From: Streptomyces sp. CA-210063
Lineage (GTDB): Bacteria; Actinomycetota; Actinomycetes; Streptomycetales; Streptomycetaceae
Reading direction: 5' to 3'
Length of the DNA stretch: 64,000 nucleotides
NCBI RefSeq assembly: GCF_024612015.1
Contig: NZ_CP102512.1
Location: forward strand, 5,952,001 to 6,016,000
Below the pieces are notes generated by a model. It saw nothing but the letters and a program-made list of their open reading frames with translations, made no database searches and had not been told where the DNA came from. Shown in pieces: positions 22,233 to 31,058 of this stretch; position 1 is the stretch's first letter, and each line of letters opens with the position of its first letter. Made by a program: the position numbers and the translations under genes.

Positions 22233-25200
22233 ATGACGGAACTCGGGGGTCATGGGGACACGGCGGAGCTGCGGAGCGCGCTGCGGAAGGCCGGCGTGCG
22301 CGGCGAGGCCGGCTTCGACGCGACCGCACGCGCGCTGATGACGATGGACGCGTCCAACTACCGGCGCGTCCCGCTCGGCGTGGTCGCGCCCCGGGACGCG
22401 GACGACGTCGCGGCCGTCCTGTCCGTGTGCCGTGAGCACGGCGTGCCGGTCGTCGCGCGCGGTGGCGGCACGTCGATCGCCGGTCAGGCCACGGGCACGG
22501 GCGTGGTCCTGGACTTCACCCGCCACATGAACCGGCTCGTCTCCCTCGACCCCGGGGCGCGTACGGCCGTCGTCCAGCCCGGCCTCGTCCTGGACCGCCT
22601 CCAGGAGGCCGCCGCCCCGCACGGCCTCCGCTTCGGCCCCGACCCCTCCACCCACAGCCGCTGCACCCTCGGCGGCATGATCGGCAACAACTCCTGCGGC
22701 TCCCACTCGGTCGCCTGGGGCACGACGGCGGACAGCGTGCGCGAGCTGTCGGTGCTCGGTGCGCGAGGGGACGTACGACGACTGGGGCAGGACTGGGCAG
22801 GGGCGCCGGACGGCCTCCGCCCCCTGGTGGAGCGGGAGTTGGCCCGCCTGCGCACCGGCTTCCCCGACCTCCCCCGCCGTATCTCCGGCTACGCCCTCGA
22901 CGCACTCCTCCCCGAGAAGGGCGCGGACGTGGCCCGCTCCTTCTGCGGCTCCGAGGGCACACTCGGAGTGCTCACGGAGGCGGTCGTACGCCTCGTCGAG
23001 GCACCCCGCGCGCGTGCGCTGGCCGTCCTGGCGTACGCCGACGAGAGCGCGGCGGCCGAGGCGGCCCCCGGCCTGCTGCCGCACAGCCCACTGACCGTGG
23101 AGGGCATGGCCGCGGACCTCGTCCCGCCGGGGGCGACCGGCCTCCCGGCGGGCGGGGCCTGGCTGTTCGTGGAGACGGGCGGCGACACGGCCGCCGAGGC
23201 ACGGGCGCACGCCGACGCGATCGTCCGCGAGGCGGACGCGTCCGACACGCTCGTGGATTCCCTCGTGGTGACGGACGCCGCCGCCCAGCGCGCCCTGTGG
23301 CGCATCCGCGAGGACGCGAGCGGCACGGCGACGCGGATGCCGGACGGCAGCGAGGCCTGGCCGGGCTGGGAGGACTGCGCGGTGCCGCCGGCCCGACTCG
23401 GCGCGTACCTACGGGACTTCCGGCGCCTCCTCGGGGCCCACGACCTGCGCGGCACGCCCTACGGTCACTTCGGCGACGGCTGCATCCACGTCCGCATCGA
23501 CTTCGACCTCATGACCGCCCCGGGCGTCGCCCGCTTCCGCCGCTTCTCCGAGGACCTGGCCGAACTGGTCACGTCGCACGGCGGCTCCCTCTCCGGCGAA
23601 CACGGCGACGGCCAGGCCCGCGCCGAGCTTCTGCCGACGATGTACGGCACCGAGATGGTCCGGCTGTTCGAGCAGGTGAAGGGCGTCTGGGACCCGGACG
23701 ACCTCCTGAACCCCGGCATGCTCGTCCGCCCGGCCCCGCTGGACTCGAACCTCCGCTTCGCGGTCCTGCCACGCGAGCCCGTGCCGGTGGAGTTCGCGTA
23801 CCCGGACGACGGCGGTGACTTCTCGGCGGCGGTACGACGCTGTGTGGGCGTCGCCAAGTGCCGTACGACGGAGGTGAGTCCGGCGTCCGGAGCCGTCATG
23901 TGCCCCTCCTTCCGCGCCACGGGCGAGGAGGAGCACTCCACCCGGGGCCGGGCCCGCCTCCTGCACGAGATGCTGGCCGGCGAGGTGGTCACCGACGGCT
24001 GGCGCTCGGCTGAGGTACGGGACGCCCTCGACCTCTGCCTGTCCTGCAAGGGCTGCCGCTCCGACTGCCCGGTCGGCGTCGACATGGCCACGTACAAGGC
24101 GGAGTTCCTCCACCACCACTACGACGGCCGCCGCCGCCCGGCCGCCCACTACACGATGGGCCGGCTGCCGCTGTGGCTCCGTTTGGTCGCCCGCACACGC
24201 ACGGCCGGACTGGTCAACTTCCTTGCCGGTGTACGCCCTCTGGCCGACCTGGCGAAACGGCTGGGCGGGATCGCGGGGGAGCGGGAGCTGCCGCGGCTGG
24301 CGAGGGTGCCGTTCGTCCGGTGGTACGAGCGGAGGCTCAGGGAACAGGCCAAGCTGGAGGAGGTGGACGCGGCGGAGGCGGAGGAGCTGTTGGGGGATGA
24401 GCCGGTCATCGAGATCCCCTTCGGCGGTTCGGGCTTCTGGAAGTGGCGGAAGCGGGATGTCAGGGGCCGTCCCCTCCGTCCGGAGGAACTGGCGGACACG
24501 CTCGCCGAGATGGGCGCCGACGTGGACTTCGAGGCCGCCGACGACTTCGAGGACGACGAGGACGACGAGGCACCGACGACGGTGCTGCTGTGGACGGACA
24601 CCTTCACGGAATACCTCTCGCCGTCCGTGGGGCAGGCGGCGCTACGGGTGCTGGAGGCGGCCGGGCTGCAGGTGATCGTGCCGCCGACGTTCCGGATGAA
24701 GCGGAAGCCGGCCTGGCTGCGGAGGGCGGAGGCGGGCGAGGAGGTCGCCCTCACCCAACTGAAGCTCAGCCGCACCCTGTTCACGATGCGGCAGGGCCGG
24801 GTCTGCTGCGGCCTGACGTACATCTCCACAGGCCAGCTCGACCGGGCCCGCGCGGTGCTGCGCCGCACGCTCGACCTGCTCGAACTGTTCCTGAACCCCG
24901 TCCCGCAGTGGATGCCGGAGGAGGACCCGGATCTTGCCGTACCTCCCATCCCGATCGTGGTCCTCGAACCGAGCTGCGCCGCGACGCTCCGCACCGACCT
25001 GCCCGAACTCCTCCCCGACGACCCCCGGGCCCACCGACTCGCCGCCTCGGTCCTCACCTTCGCCGAAGCGCTGGAACGCCACGCCCCGCACTGGACCCCG
25101 CCCGCCGTGGACCGCCCGGTCGTCGGCCAGACCCACTGCCACCAGCACGCGGTACTCGGCGACGCCCCCGACCGCCGCCTCCGCACCGCCGCCGGCCTCA

Positions 25201-25466
25201 CCGGCGACCTCAGCGGCGGCTGCTGCGGCCTCGCCGGCAACTTCGGCTTCGAGAAGGGCCACTACGACGTCTCGGTCGCCTGCGCGGAGGACCAACTCCT
25301 CCCGGCGGTGCGGGACGCGACCGACGACACGATCGTCCTGGCGGACGGCTTCTCGTGCCGGACACAGCTGGAGCAGCTGGCGGGGAGGAGGGGGCTGCAC
25401 CTGGCGGAGGTGCTGGCGGCGGGACTGACGGAGGAGCAGCCGCGGCCGGGAGCCTCCTCCCGATGA
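22233..25466 (+). CDS. FAD-linked oxidoreductase fused to a 4Fe-4S/CCG reductase (D-2-hydroxyacid dehydrogenase type)
   Basis: 1077 residues from ATG 22233 (MTELGGH); an in-frame start 53 codons upstream is less convincing. The N-terminal FAD_binding_4 domain (about 40-200) has VVARGGGTSIAGQATG and GGMIGNNSCGSHSVAWG. A FAD-oxidase C-terminal domain follows (about 220-510), with GDGCIHVRID and LSGEHGDGQAR. An Fe-S module (about 540-660) shows CVGVAKC, C-P-S-F and LCLSCKGCRSDCP. A C-terminal CCG part has LEPSCAATLR and GGCCGLAGNFG. This is the fused form of GlcD/GlcF- or D-lactate/D-2-hydroxyglutarate dehydrogenase-like enzymes, which oxidise a 2-hydroxyacid and pass electrons on, probably to quinone. 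The substrate is not predictable. An acidic insert (FEAADDFEDDEDDE) lies near 765-780. Confidence 0.9.
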   Translation: MTELGGHGDTAELRSALRKAGVRGEAGFDATARALMTMDASNYRRVPLGVVAPRDADDVAAVLSVCREHGVPVVARGGGTSIAGQATGTGVVLDFTRHMNRLVSLDPGARTAVVQPGLVLDRLQEAAAPHGLRFGPDPSTHSRCTLGGMIGNNSCGSHSVAWGTTADSVRELSVLGARGDVRRLGQDWAGAPDGLRPLVERELARLRTGFPDLPRRISGYALDALLPEKGADVARSFCGSEGTLGVLTEAVVRLVEAPRARALAVLAYADESAAAEAAPGLLPHSPLTVEGMAADLVPPGATGLPAGGAWLFVETGGDTAAEARAHADAIVREADASDTLVDSLVVTDAAAQRALWRIREDASGTATRMPDGSEAWPGWEDCAVPPARLGAYLRDFRRLLGAHDLRGTPYGHFGDGCIHVRIDFDLMTAPGVARFRRFSEDLAELVTSHGGSLSGEHGDGQARAELLPTMYGTEMVRLFEQVKGVWDPDDLLNPGMLVRPAPLDSNLRFAVLPREPVPVEFAYPDDGGDFSAAVRRCVGVAKCRTTEVSPASGAVMCPSFRATGEEEHSTRGRARLLHEMLAGEVVTDGWRSAEVRDALDLCLSCKGCRSDCPVGVDMATYKAEFLHHHYDGRRRPAAHYTMGRLPLWLRLVARTRTAGLVNFLAGVRPLADLAKRLGGIAGERELPRLARVPFVRWYERRLREQAKLEEVDAAEAEELLGDEPVIEIPFGGSGFWKWRKRDVRGRPLRPEELADTLAEMGADVDFEAADDFEDDEDDEAPTTVLLWTDTFTEYLSPSVGQAALRVLEAAGLQVIVPPTFRMKRKPAWLRRAEAGEEVALTQLKLSRTLFTMRQGRVCCGLTYISTGQLDRARAVLRRTLDLLELFLNPVPQWMPEEDPDLAVPPIPIVVLEPSCAATLRTDLPELLPDDPRAHRLAASVLTFAEALERHAPHWTPPAVDRPVVGQTHCHQHAVLGDAPDRRLRTAAGLTGDLSGGCCGLAGNFGFEKGHYDVSVACAEDQLLPAVRDATDDTIVLADGFSCRTQLEQLAGRRGLHLAEVLAAGLTEEQPRPGASSR

Positions 25467-25558
25467 TCGCCCCGGAAAACGTCCGGAAATGCACACGCGT
25501 CACGTGGCCGCCTCACACCGGTCCGACGCCGGGCGGCGGTGGCCCCCGCGCCCCTGCA

Positions 25559-25608
25559 CTACCGCGCAGCCAGAGGATCTTCTCCTACCGCGCAGCCAGA
25601 GGATCTTC
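25559..25608. repeat. 26-bp-period tandem duplication at the end of the pseudogene
   Basis: A 24-bp sequence starting CTACCGCGCAGCCAGAGG occurs at 25559-25582 and again, identical, at 25585-25608. The second copy encodes the last codons and stop of the minus-strand chimeric ORF. Confidence 0.9.
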
Positions 25609-26451
25609 CCCCGCTTCGCTCCGGGCGGTGCCGGCCTCGTCGGACCGCGCCAACGCGTCGTGGGCGGCCGTGAAGTCCCGCAACGCGCGCGCGTGCCACA
25701 CGGGCAGCTTCAGCGCCGTCCACCACTGCAACGAACGGTGCAGGTAACCCACCGCGAGTTCGGGCCGGCCCATCGCGAGATCGAGTTCACCCAGGGTGCG
25801 CAGCATCAACGCCTGGCCGAAGCCGTCCTGCATCTCGTTGCAGGTGTCAAGGCAGTCCAGCACCTCGTCCCTTGTCTCCTCCTCCTCGCCCTGTTGCCGT
25901 GCGAACACGCGGGTCAGGTCGTGCAGGCGGTACCGCAAAGAGCCGCCTTCCTCACCGACGAGCTCCACCAACTGTGCGTCGACCAGCCGTTCCAGGGTCT
26001 CCTCGGCCTCGGCCGGCGCAGTGGTCAGCCGGTCCTCGATGGTGCGGACGACTGCTTCCAGGTTCTGGATGTGGGCGAGCTGGCAGCGGCGGGCGAGCGC
26101 CCACTGGTCGTGCGTGGCTTTGGTGATGCTGCCCGCCCACCGCGACGACGACAGCGGCGTCAGCTCCCGCTTACGCACCGCCCACGTCTCACCGGAATGC
26201 GACACGCCGTCCCGGCAGCGCGTCTTGAGGTCCTTCGAGGCCAGCGACCCCAGATGCCCGCCCACCAGACGCAACACCTTCTCATCGTCCGGCGTCAGCT
26301 GCTTCAGGCGGGTACGGACAGCCACGCCACTGGGGCCGGACGCGACGAACGGCTCCGCCAGGCTCCTCAGCCCACCCACCCCGTCACCCCCGTCCGGCCC
26401 CACCTGAAGATCTCCTCGCCAAGGCCAACGAGCGCCACCCAGGAAGGTCAC
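25585..26451 (-). pseudogene. Chimeric remnant: transposase N-terminus joined to AfsR/SARP-type TPR C-terminus
   Basis: The 288-residue open frame (GTG 26451) is a mosaic. Residues about 42-145 (VRTRLKQLTPDDEKVLRLVG, SSSRWAGSITKATHDQW, IEDRL) resemble the N-terminus of IS200/IS605 OrfB-like proteins of Streptomyces. The catalytic DDE/RuvC-like and zinc-ribbon parts are absent. Residues about 147-288 switch to the AfsR/SARP pattern: LERLVDAQLVELVGEEGG, LRYRLHDLTRVFARQQG, then TPR-like EMQDGFGQALMLRTLGELDLAMGRPELAVGYL. The N-terminal SARP and NB-ARC regions are missing, and the middle is shortened. It is read as a deletion or insertion scar and not as a working protein. Confidence 0.65.
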
Positions 26452-26679
26452 GCATTCGATGAAAGAACGTCAGTTCCCCACCGCGAACAGCTTTCACGGA
26501 CGAGGCCCGGCACGACACAGACCACCCACGCTCACCCCCAATCACCAGAATGCTCTTGAACGCACTCCACTGGAAGCAGCTCAGACCCCGGCAGCGTCGG
26601 CACGTCTTACGACCGCTCCGGCGCCGACCGGCCCTCCCACAGGCCGGACTTGTGGCCCTCTGTGGCGGTGGCCGCTCGT

Positions 26680-27051
26680 TCAGCCCACGTCATCCGTATC
26701 CCGCAGCCCCGTCGCCCGCCCCTCCTCGTCCCACTCGATCTCCTGGATCCGCTCGACGGCGTCGCGGTTGATCGGCCCGAAGACGTGAGGGAAGAGGACG
26801 TCGTCGGGAACACCGGGCGGCGGGGCCGGGTCCGCCGCCTCGAACTCCACCCTCGCGTCGAGCCGGGTCTCGTCGAGCAGCAGGGCGTGCAACGGCCGTG
26901 GTGCCTCCCGGTAGAAGGCGTTGACGACGGCCAGGGTGGTCGCTTCATCGGGAGAACAGTGGACGAAACCGTCCGCCGCGAGGGACGCGGGGGCGTACGG
27001 CTGGTCCGGCTCGGCGTACCAGGCCTCAAGTGACACGACGTGGAGGATCAT
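26680..27051 (-). CDS. DUF952 domain protein
   Basis: 123 residues from ATG 27051 (MILHVVS), the usual DUF952 opening; an ATG 5 codons upstream is less likely. The family pattern is clear: DGFVHCSPDEATTLAVVNAFY, then LLLDETRLDARVEFE, FPHVFGPINRDAV and a final short acidic segment. DUF952 proteins are small single-domain proteins of unknown function. It is divergent from the pentapeptide-repeat gene, about 180 bp away. Confidence 0.9.
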   Translation of the reverse strand: MILHVVSLEAWYAEPDQPYAPASLAADGFVHCSPDEATTLAVVNAFYREAPRPLHALLLDETRLDARVEFEAADPAPPPGVPDDVLFPHVFGPINRDAVERIQEIEWDEEGRATGLRDTDDVG

Positions 27052-27236
27052 CGCCCGGTTATACAACAGGTGTCGGCGCCAGAAGCCGAGCGGCAGGTCC
27101 GCCCACCCCGCCGGTGGCCCCCCTCACCGCCCCTCACACGCCGTGTCGCCGGCCCGGCAGCCGGGTGGGTCGCCGAGTCCGCCACCGCGAGACGCACCTT
27201 GATCGGTTGCGGGCCCGCGCCTAGGCTCCCGTGCTC

Positions 27237-28406
27237 ATGGAGACCGGGCGGCCAGAGCGCGGACGTCGACCGTGGCGAGACCGTCAGGCCGGGTGGCGAC
27301 GGACGGCCGTCGTGGCCGTCGCCGGACTGGTGGGGCTCATAGCGCTCGGCGCGATACTCGTCGTCCTGCCGGGCGCGGTGGTCGACCACGATCTCGCCGG
27401 GGCGAGCGTGGACGCGCGGGACAGGCTGAAGGCCGTGAGCGACGTCCGTACGACGCTGCTGCAAGCCATCGGCGGTTTGGCCGTGCTCTTCGGCGCGTAC
27501 GCCACCTGGCGCCAACTCCGGGTCAGCCAGGACGGTCTGCGCGCGACCCAGGAGGGTTACGTCACCGACCGGTTCAGCCGGGCGGTCGACCAACTCGGCA
27601 GCGACAAGCCGGACGTACGCATCGGCGGGCTCCACGCGCTGTGGCGGATCGCGGAGCACTCGGCGCGGGACCGCGAGGCGATCCTCTCCATCCTGGCCGC
27701 GTACCTGCGTACGCGTCTGCCCTGGCCGCCCACCGGACCGGAGGCCCCGGCGGCGGAGACGCCGATCAACGACGTCGTGCCGTTGGAGGTACGGACGGCC
27801 GACGCCCAAGTGGCGCTGACCGGACTCGGCGTGCTGCTGCTGCACCCCCGGGAGCAGTCGTGGCTCAACCTGAGCGTCACCGACCTGCGACGGGCCGACT
27901 GCGACGGACTGTGGCTGACGGCGGTCAACCTCGACCGGTCCTGCCTGGAAGCGGCGGGCCTCTATCACGCCAACCTGACCCGGGCCTCCCTCGTCTCCGC
28001 CAACCTGCGGCACGCCGACCTCAAGACCGCGATCCTGCGCCGCGCCCGCCTCGCCCTGGCCGACCTGCGGGGCGCGCGACTCGTCGAAACGGACCTGCGC
28101 GAGGCCGACTTCACCGAGGCCGACCTGCGCGAGGCGAACCTGCGCAAGGCCGACGCGTCCGGCGCCGTCCTCCACCGCGCCGACCTCCGCCTGGCCGACC
28201 TCCGCGGCACCGACCTGACCACCGCCGACCTCACCGAGGCCCGCCTCACCGGTGCCCTCACCAGCGATCACACCCGCTGGCCCCCCGACTTCGACCCCAC
28301 CACCGCCGGCCTCGTCCCCACGGAAGACCCCGGCCCCGAACCCCCACCCCTTCTCCAGCCCCCGGGCATCACCACCCGACACCCACCTCTGCGCTCGATG
28401 CGGTGA
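27237..28406 (+). CDS. Membrane-anchored pentapeptide-repeat protein
   Basis: 389 residues from ATG 27237 (GTG 27231 is also in frame). Two hydrophobic helices (about 23-46 and 76-93) are followed by VSQDGLRATQEGYVTDRFSRAVDQLGSD, a conserved lead-in of many actinobacterial pentapeptide proteins. The helix is then folded by about 20 A(D/N)LxxA-type repeats between 215 and 340 (ANLTRASLVSANLRHADLKT, ADFTEADLREANLRKADASG). The repeats should form a right-handed quadrilateral beta-helix. The C-terminus is Pro-rich. Function is unknown; soluble pentapeptide proteins such as MfpA mimic DNA, but the membrane-bound type is uncharacterised. Confidence 0.88.
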   Translation: METGRPERGRRPWRDRQAGWRRTAVVAVAGLVGLIALGAILVVLPGAVVDHDLAGASVDARDRLKAVSDVRTTLLQAIGGLAVLFGAYATWRQLRVSQDGLRATQEGYVTDRFSRAVDQLGSDKPDVRIGGLHALWRIAEHSARDREAILSILAAYLRTRLPWPPTGPEAPAAETPINDVVPLEVRTADAQVALTGLGVLLLHPREQSWLNLSVTDLRRADCDGLWLTAVNLDRSCLEAAGLYHANLTRASLVSANLRHADLKTAILRRARLALADLRGARLVETDLREADFTEADLREANLRKADASGAVLHRADLRLADLRGTDLTTADLTEARLTGALTSDHTRWPPDFDPTTAGLVPTEDPGPEPPPLLQPPGITTRHPPLRSMR

Positions 28407-28516
28407 TGACCGAGGGGGCCGGCGCATGAGGCCGTGAGGACGCTGTTCGATGCGGGGTGTGTCGCGGGGTGCGTCGCGGGGTTCGTCCTTGCGTGGGCGG
28501 CCGGCCGGGACTAACG

Positions 28517-28534
28517 TACAACCATATGGTTGTA
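28517..28534. promoter_or_regulatory. 18-bp perfect palindrome over the ArsR start codon (probable autoregulatory operator)
   Basis: TACAACCATATGGTTGTA is perfectly symmetrical, and the ATG of the ArsR gene lies at its centre (28526-28528). A TAACGT -10-like hexamer at 28512-28517 would place the transcript start at or next to the ATG, so the mRNA is likely leaderless. A repressor bound here would block both promoter clearance and start-codon access. Confidence 0.75.
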
Positions 28535-28885
28535 GAAGAGCTGAGTGAGGCGGATGCCGACCGTATCTTCCATGCCCTGGCGGACGCGACCCGCCGCGAC
28601 ATCATCGCCCGGGTGATCCGCGCGGAGGAGTCCGTGTCGGCGCTCGCGCAGCACTACCCCATGAGCTTCGCTGCGGTGCAGAAGCATGTGGCGGTTCTCG
28701 AACGTGCTTCGCTCGTCACCAAGAGAAGGCGCGGAAGGGAGCAGATCGTGCATGCCGACATGGCGGCGCTCGGCCGGGCGGCCCGTCTCCTCGACGCGTA
28801 CGAGGAGCTCTGGCGGCATCGCGCGGCAGGCATCGAACAGATCCTGGCCGAAGACCGAGAAGGTGAAGGGAAGGCAGAACGATGA
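28526..28885 (+). CDS. ArsR-family transcriptional regulator
   Basis: 119 residues from ATG 28526. The wHTH core is clear: ADRIFHALADATRRDIIARVI, ESVSALAQHYPMSFAAVQKHVAVLERASLVTKRRRGREQ, then ARLLDAYEELWRH. There are no cysteine metal-binding motifs, so it belongs to the non-metal SdpR-like branch that is usually paired with an SRPBCC gene. The stop overlaps the next gene's start (ATGA). Autoregulation through the palindrome over its own start is likely. Confidence 0.92.
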   Translation: MVVEELSEADADRIFHALADATRRDIIARVIRAEESVSALAQHYPMSFAAVQKHVAVLERASLVTKRRRGREQIVHADMAALGRAARLLDAYEELWRHRAAGIEQILAEDREGEGKAER

Positions 28886-29376
28886 CTGTGATCAGTTCGC
28901 ACAAGGACACCGAGGCGTTGACGCTGACGTTCGTCGCCGAGTTCGACGCCGCCCCCGAGCGCGTATGGCAGGTATGGGAGGACCCGCGCCAGCTGGAGCG
29001 CTGGTGGGGACCGCCCACATGGCCGGCCACCTTCGAGCAGCACGAGTTCCTGGTGGGAGGCAGGTCCCGTTACTTCATGACCGGCCCGGAGGGCGAGAAG
29101 GCGCGCGGATGGTGGACGATCACCGCGATCGAAGCGCCGCACCGGCTGGAGTTCGACGACGGTTTCGCCGGTGATGACGGCGAGCCCGTCACCACCATCG
29201 AGCCCACCCATGCCGTCGTGACGATCGAGGCGCTCGGAACCCGCTCGCGCATGACGACGGTCACGACGTTCGTCAGCACCGAGCAGCTCGAAAAGATGTC
29301 GGCCATGGGCATGGAAGAGGGCATGCGCCTGGCCATGGGCCAGATCGACGCGCTGCTCGCCGACGCCCCACGCTGA
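28882..29376 (+). CDS. SRPBCC/AHSA1-family protein
   Basis: 164 residues of the START-like helix-grip fold (Activator of Hsp90 ATPase homologue 1-like). The family pattern includes FDAAPERVWQVWEDPRQLERWWGPPTWPA near the N-terminus and a C-terminal helix, MEEGMRLAMGQIDALLAD. These proteins have a deep hydrophobic pocket, and the bacterial ArsR-linked group has no proven ligand. It is translationally coupled to the ArsR gene by ATGA, so the pair probably forms a ligand-responsive unit. Confidence 0.9.
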   Translation: MTVISSHKDTEALTLTFVAEFDAAPERVWQVWEDPRQLERWWGPPTWPATFEQHEFLVGGRSRYFMTGPEGEKARGWWTITAIEAPHRLEFDDGFAGDDGEPVTTIEPTHAVVTIEALGTRSRMTTVTTFVSTEQLEKMSAMGMEEGMRLAMGQIDALLADAPR

Positions 29377-29560
29377 CACGTCCCCCGGCGTCCCCCCACC
29401 ACGTCCGCCCGGGCTCGCGGAACCGTCGAGCCCGGAGCCCGGAGCCCGGGGCATACGGCGCGGTCCGACCTCGATCAGTCACCGGAACGGGGCGAGGCAT
29501 GGTCCTGGACCGAAAGTGGCAGGGTCCGCTGAGATGTAGGCCGGTCGTCCGGGAGGCTCC

Positions 29561-30115
29561 GTGAGCGCGAACAAGTGGGTCAGCACCTCGATGCCGTATC
29601 TGACCCGGCGGGAGAAGGGGCAGGGCGACGCCTGGGGCGCCGACGCGGCGGCCCAGGGGCGCCGGGGCACCCAGCGGATTCTCTACGCCGGTGAGGTGCC
29701 GGCACCCGCCGAGGTGGCGCGGCTGTTCGGGCTGGCCGAGGGCGAGACCGTCGTCGTACGCCGCCGCCTGATCCTCCTCGACGACGAGCCGAACGAACTG
29801 ACCGACACCTACTACCCCGTCGACATCGCCCGCGGCACCCGCCTCGCCGGAACCGCCAAAATCCCCGGCGGAGCCGTCACGTTGCTCGCCGAACTGGGCC
29901 ACGTCGGCGCCCTCGTCCGCGAGGACGTGACGGCCGACCTCCCGGACGACGAGGAGCGGGAGACCCTGAGGACCGCACCGGGAGAGCCGGTCCTCCGGCT
30001 GACCAGGGTCACCCTGGACCACGACGACCGCCCCCTCCAGGTCGACCGCATGGTCATGCCGGCGCTACGGCAGCGACTGCGCTACGAGATCGCGATCGAC
30101 AACGGAGTCGGATGA
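29561..30115 (+). CDS. UTRA-domain protein without DNA-binding domain (GntR/HutC-related)
   Basis: 184 residues from GTG 29561, preceded by GGGAGG. Almost all of it is a UTRA ligand-binding domain: GEVPAPAEVARLFGLAEGETVVVRRRLILLDDEPNELTDTYYP, then REDVTADLPDDEE and PVLRLTRVTLDHDDRPLQVDRMVMPA. The N-terminal wHTH of GntR/HutC regulators is missing. The first 35 residues (SANKWVSTSMPYLTRREKGQGDAW) match the linker that starts similar stand-alone proteins in Streptomyces, so this is a family form and not an obvious truncation. It could bind a small ligand and act on another regulator. Confidence 0.8.
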   Translation: MSANKWVSTSMPYLTRREKGQGDAWGADAAAQGRRGTQRILYAGEVPAPAEVARLFGLAEGETVVVRRRLILLDDEPNELTDTYYPVDIARGTRLAGTAKIPGGAVTLLAELGHVGALVREDVTADLPDDEERETLRTAPGEPVLRLTRVTLDHDDRPLQVDRMVMPALRQRLRYEIAIDNGVG

Positions 30116-30259
30116 CGAGGCCGAGACCGAGGCCGAACCCGACGCCCCGACCGCCGCTCCCTGCATGAACCTTCCCGGCTGCCTGCCTGCCTGCCCGCCC
30201 GGACGTCACCGTCCGCCGTGATGGTCTCGTGTCCGAATGGTGAATGGCTCTGATCGGCG

Positions 30260-30288
30260 TTGCCTACTGGTCAGTCGTGTCTTAGGCA
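30260..30288 (+). promoter_or_regulatory. Predicted sigma-HrdB-type promoter of the secreted-protein gene
   Basis: TTGCCT (30260-30265) and TAGGCA (30283-30288) are separated by 17 bp, a good housekeeping promoter match. The transcript would start near 30295, about 47 bp before the ATG. Confidence 0.5.
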
Positions 30289-30341
30289 TGGGATCAAGAA
30301 CTTCAGTTCTCAAGTAATGCACGAGTGACACAAGTGAAGGG

Positions 30342-30956
30342 ATGGCCTCCGCCCCCATGAAACCCCCCACCCCGAGGCCCAGGAACCTGCTGCGCGGCGC
30401 CCTCGCCGTCATCGCCGCCGGGCTCGCCGCCGTGGTTCCGCTGGCGGGAACGGCCGCCGCCACGCCGTTGACCGGCAAGGCGCAGCGGACCGTCACCACC
30501 GCCGACGGTGACACCTTCCGGCTGCGACTGAAGGCCAACCCCGTCGTCCTGCCCGCCGCCGGCGGCACCGTCAAGGTCAAGGGCGCCGGATACAACCGGG
30601 CGCAGGGCGTCTTCCTCGCCTTCTGTGTGATCCCGGACGGTGTCAAGGTCGGCGACCCCACCACCTACACCACCCTCCCCGGCCCCTGTCTCGGTGGCCG
30701 TGAGGCCCAGGACGGATCGTCGCGCCGCATCACCGACACCGGGACGGGGACACCGGGCATCACCCTCCCGTACGAGAAGGGCGGCACGTTCCGTACGACG
30801 CTGAACCTCCGGCCCGAGATCGCCGACGGCAAGGTCTGCGGCGAGACCGTACGCTGCGCGATCGTCACCCGCGCCGACTTCACGGCCACGAACGTGCGGC
30901 TGTACGACCAGTACATCCCCGTCCACTTCGTGCCGGGCGGCGCGGGGGCGCGCTAG
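30342..30956 (+). CDS. Secreted hypothetical protein
   Basis: 204 residues from ATG 30342, preceded by GAAGGG; ATG 30357 is an alternative. A Sec signal (PRNLLRGALAVIAAGLAAVVPL) ends near AAA/TP at about 40. The mature part looks like an immunoglobulin-like beta sandwich: KANPVVLPAAGGTVKVKGAGYN, a cysteine pair in LAFCVIPDGV and GPCLGG, and a second pair in KVCGETVRCAIVTRADF. The AGGTVKVKGAGY pattern is shared with small secreted Streptomyces beta-sandwich proteins of the neocarzinostatin-like type. The function is unknown. It ends FVPGG with no sorting signal. Confidence 0.7.
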   Translation: MASAPMKPPTPRPRNLLRGALAVIAAGLAAVVPLAGTAAATPLTGKAQRTVTTADGDTFRLRLKANPVVLPAAGGTVKVKGAGYNRAQGVFLAFCVIPDGVKVGDPTTYTTLPGPCLGGREAQDGSSRRITDTGTGTPGITLPYEKGGTFRTTLNLRPEIADGKVCGETVRCAIVTRADFTATNVRLYDQYIPVHFVPGGAGAR

Positions 30957-31058
30957 GGCCGGCGACGCTCGCCGGCGATGTGCCGGGCCGGGTGGCCGCC
31001 AGTACGCCAGTACGCCCGCCCAGCCCGGTTCACGGGCCGAACTGCCGGGCGAGGTCCG

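Noticed and set aside
26452..26679. Missing 3' part of the transposase
   Set aside because: The 228-bp stretch has no recognisable transposase catalytic motif in any frame.
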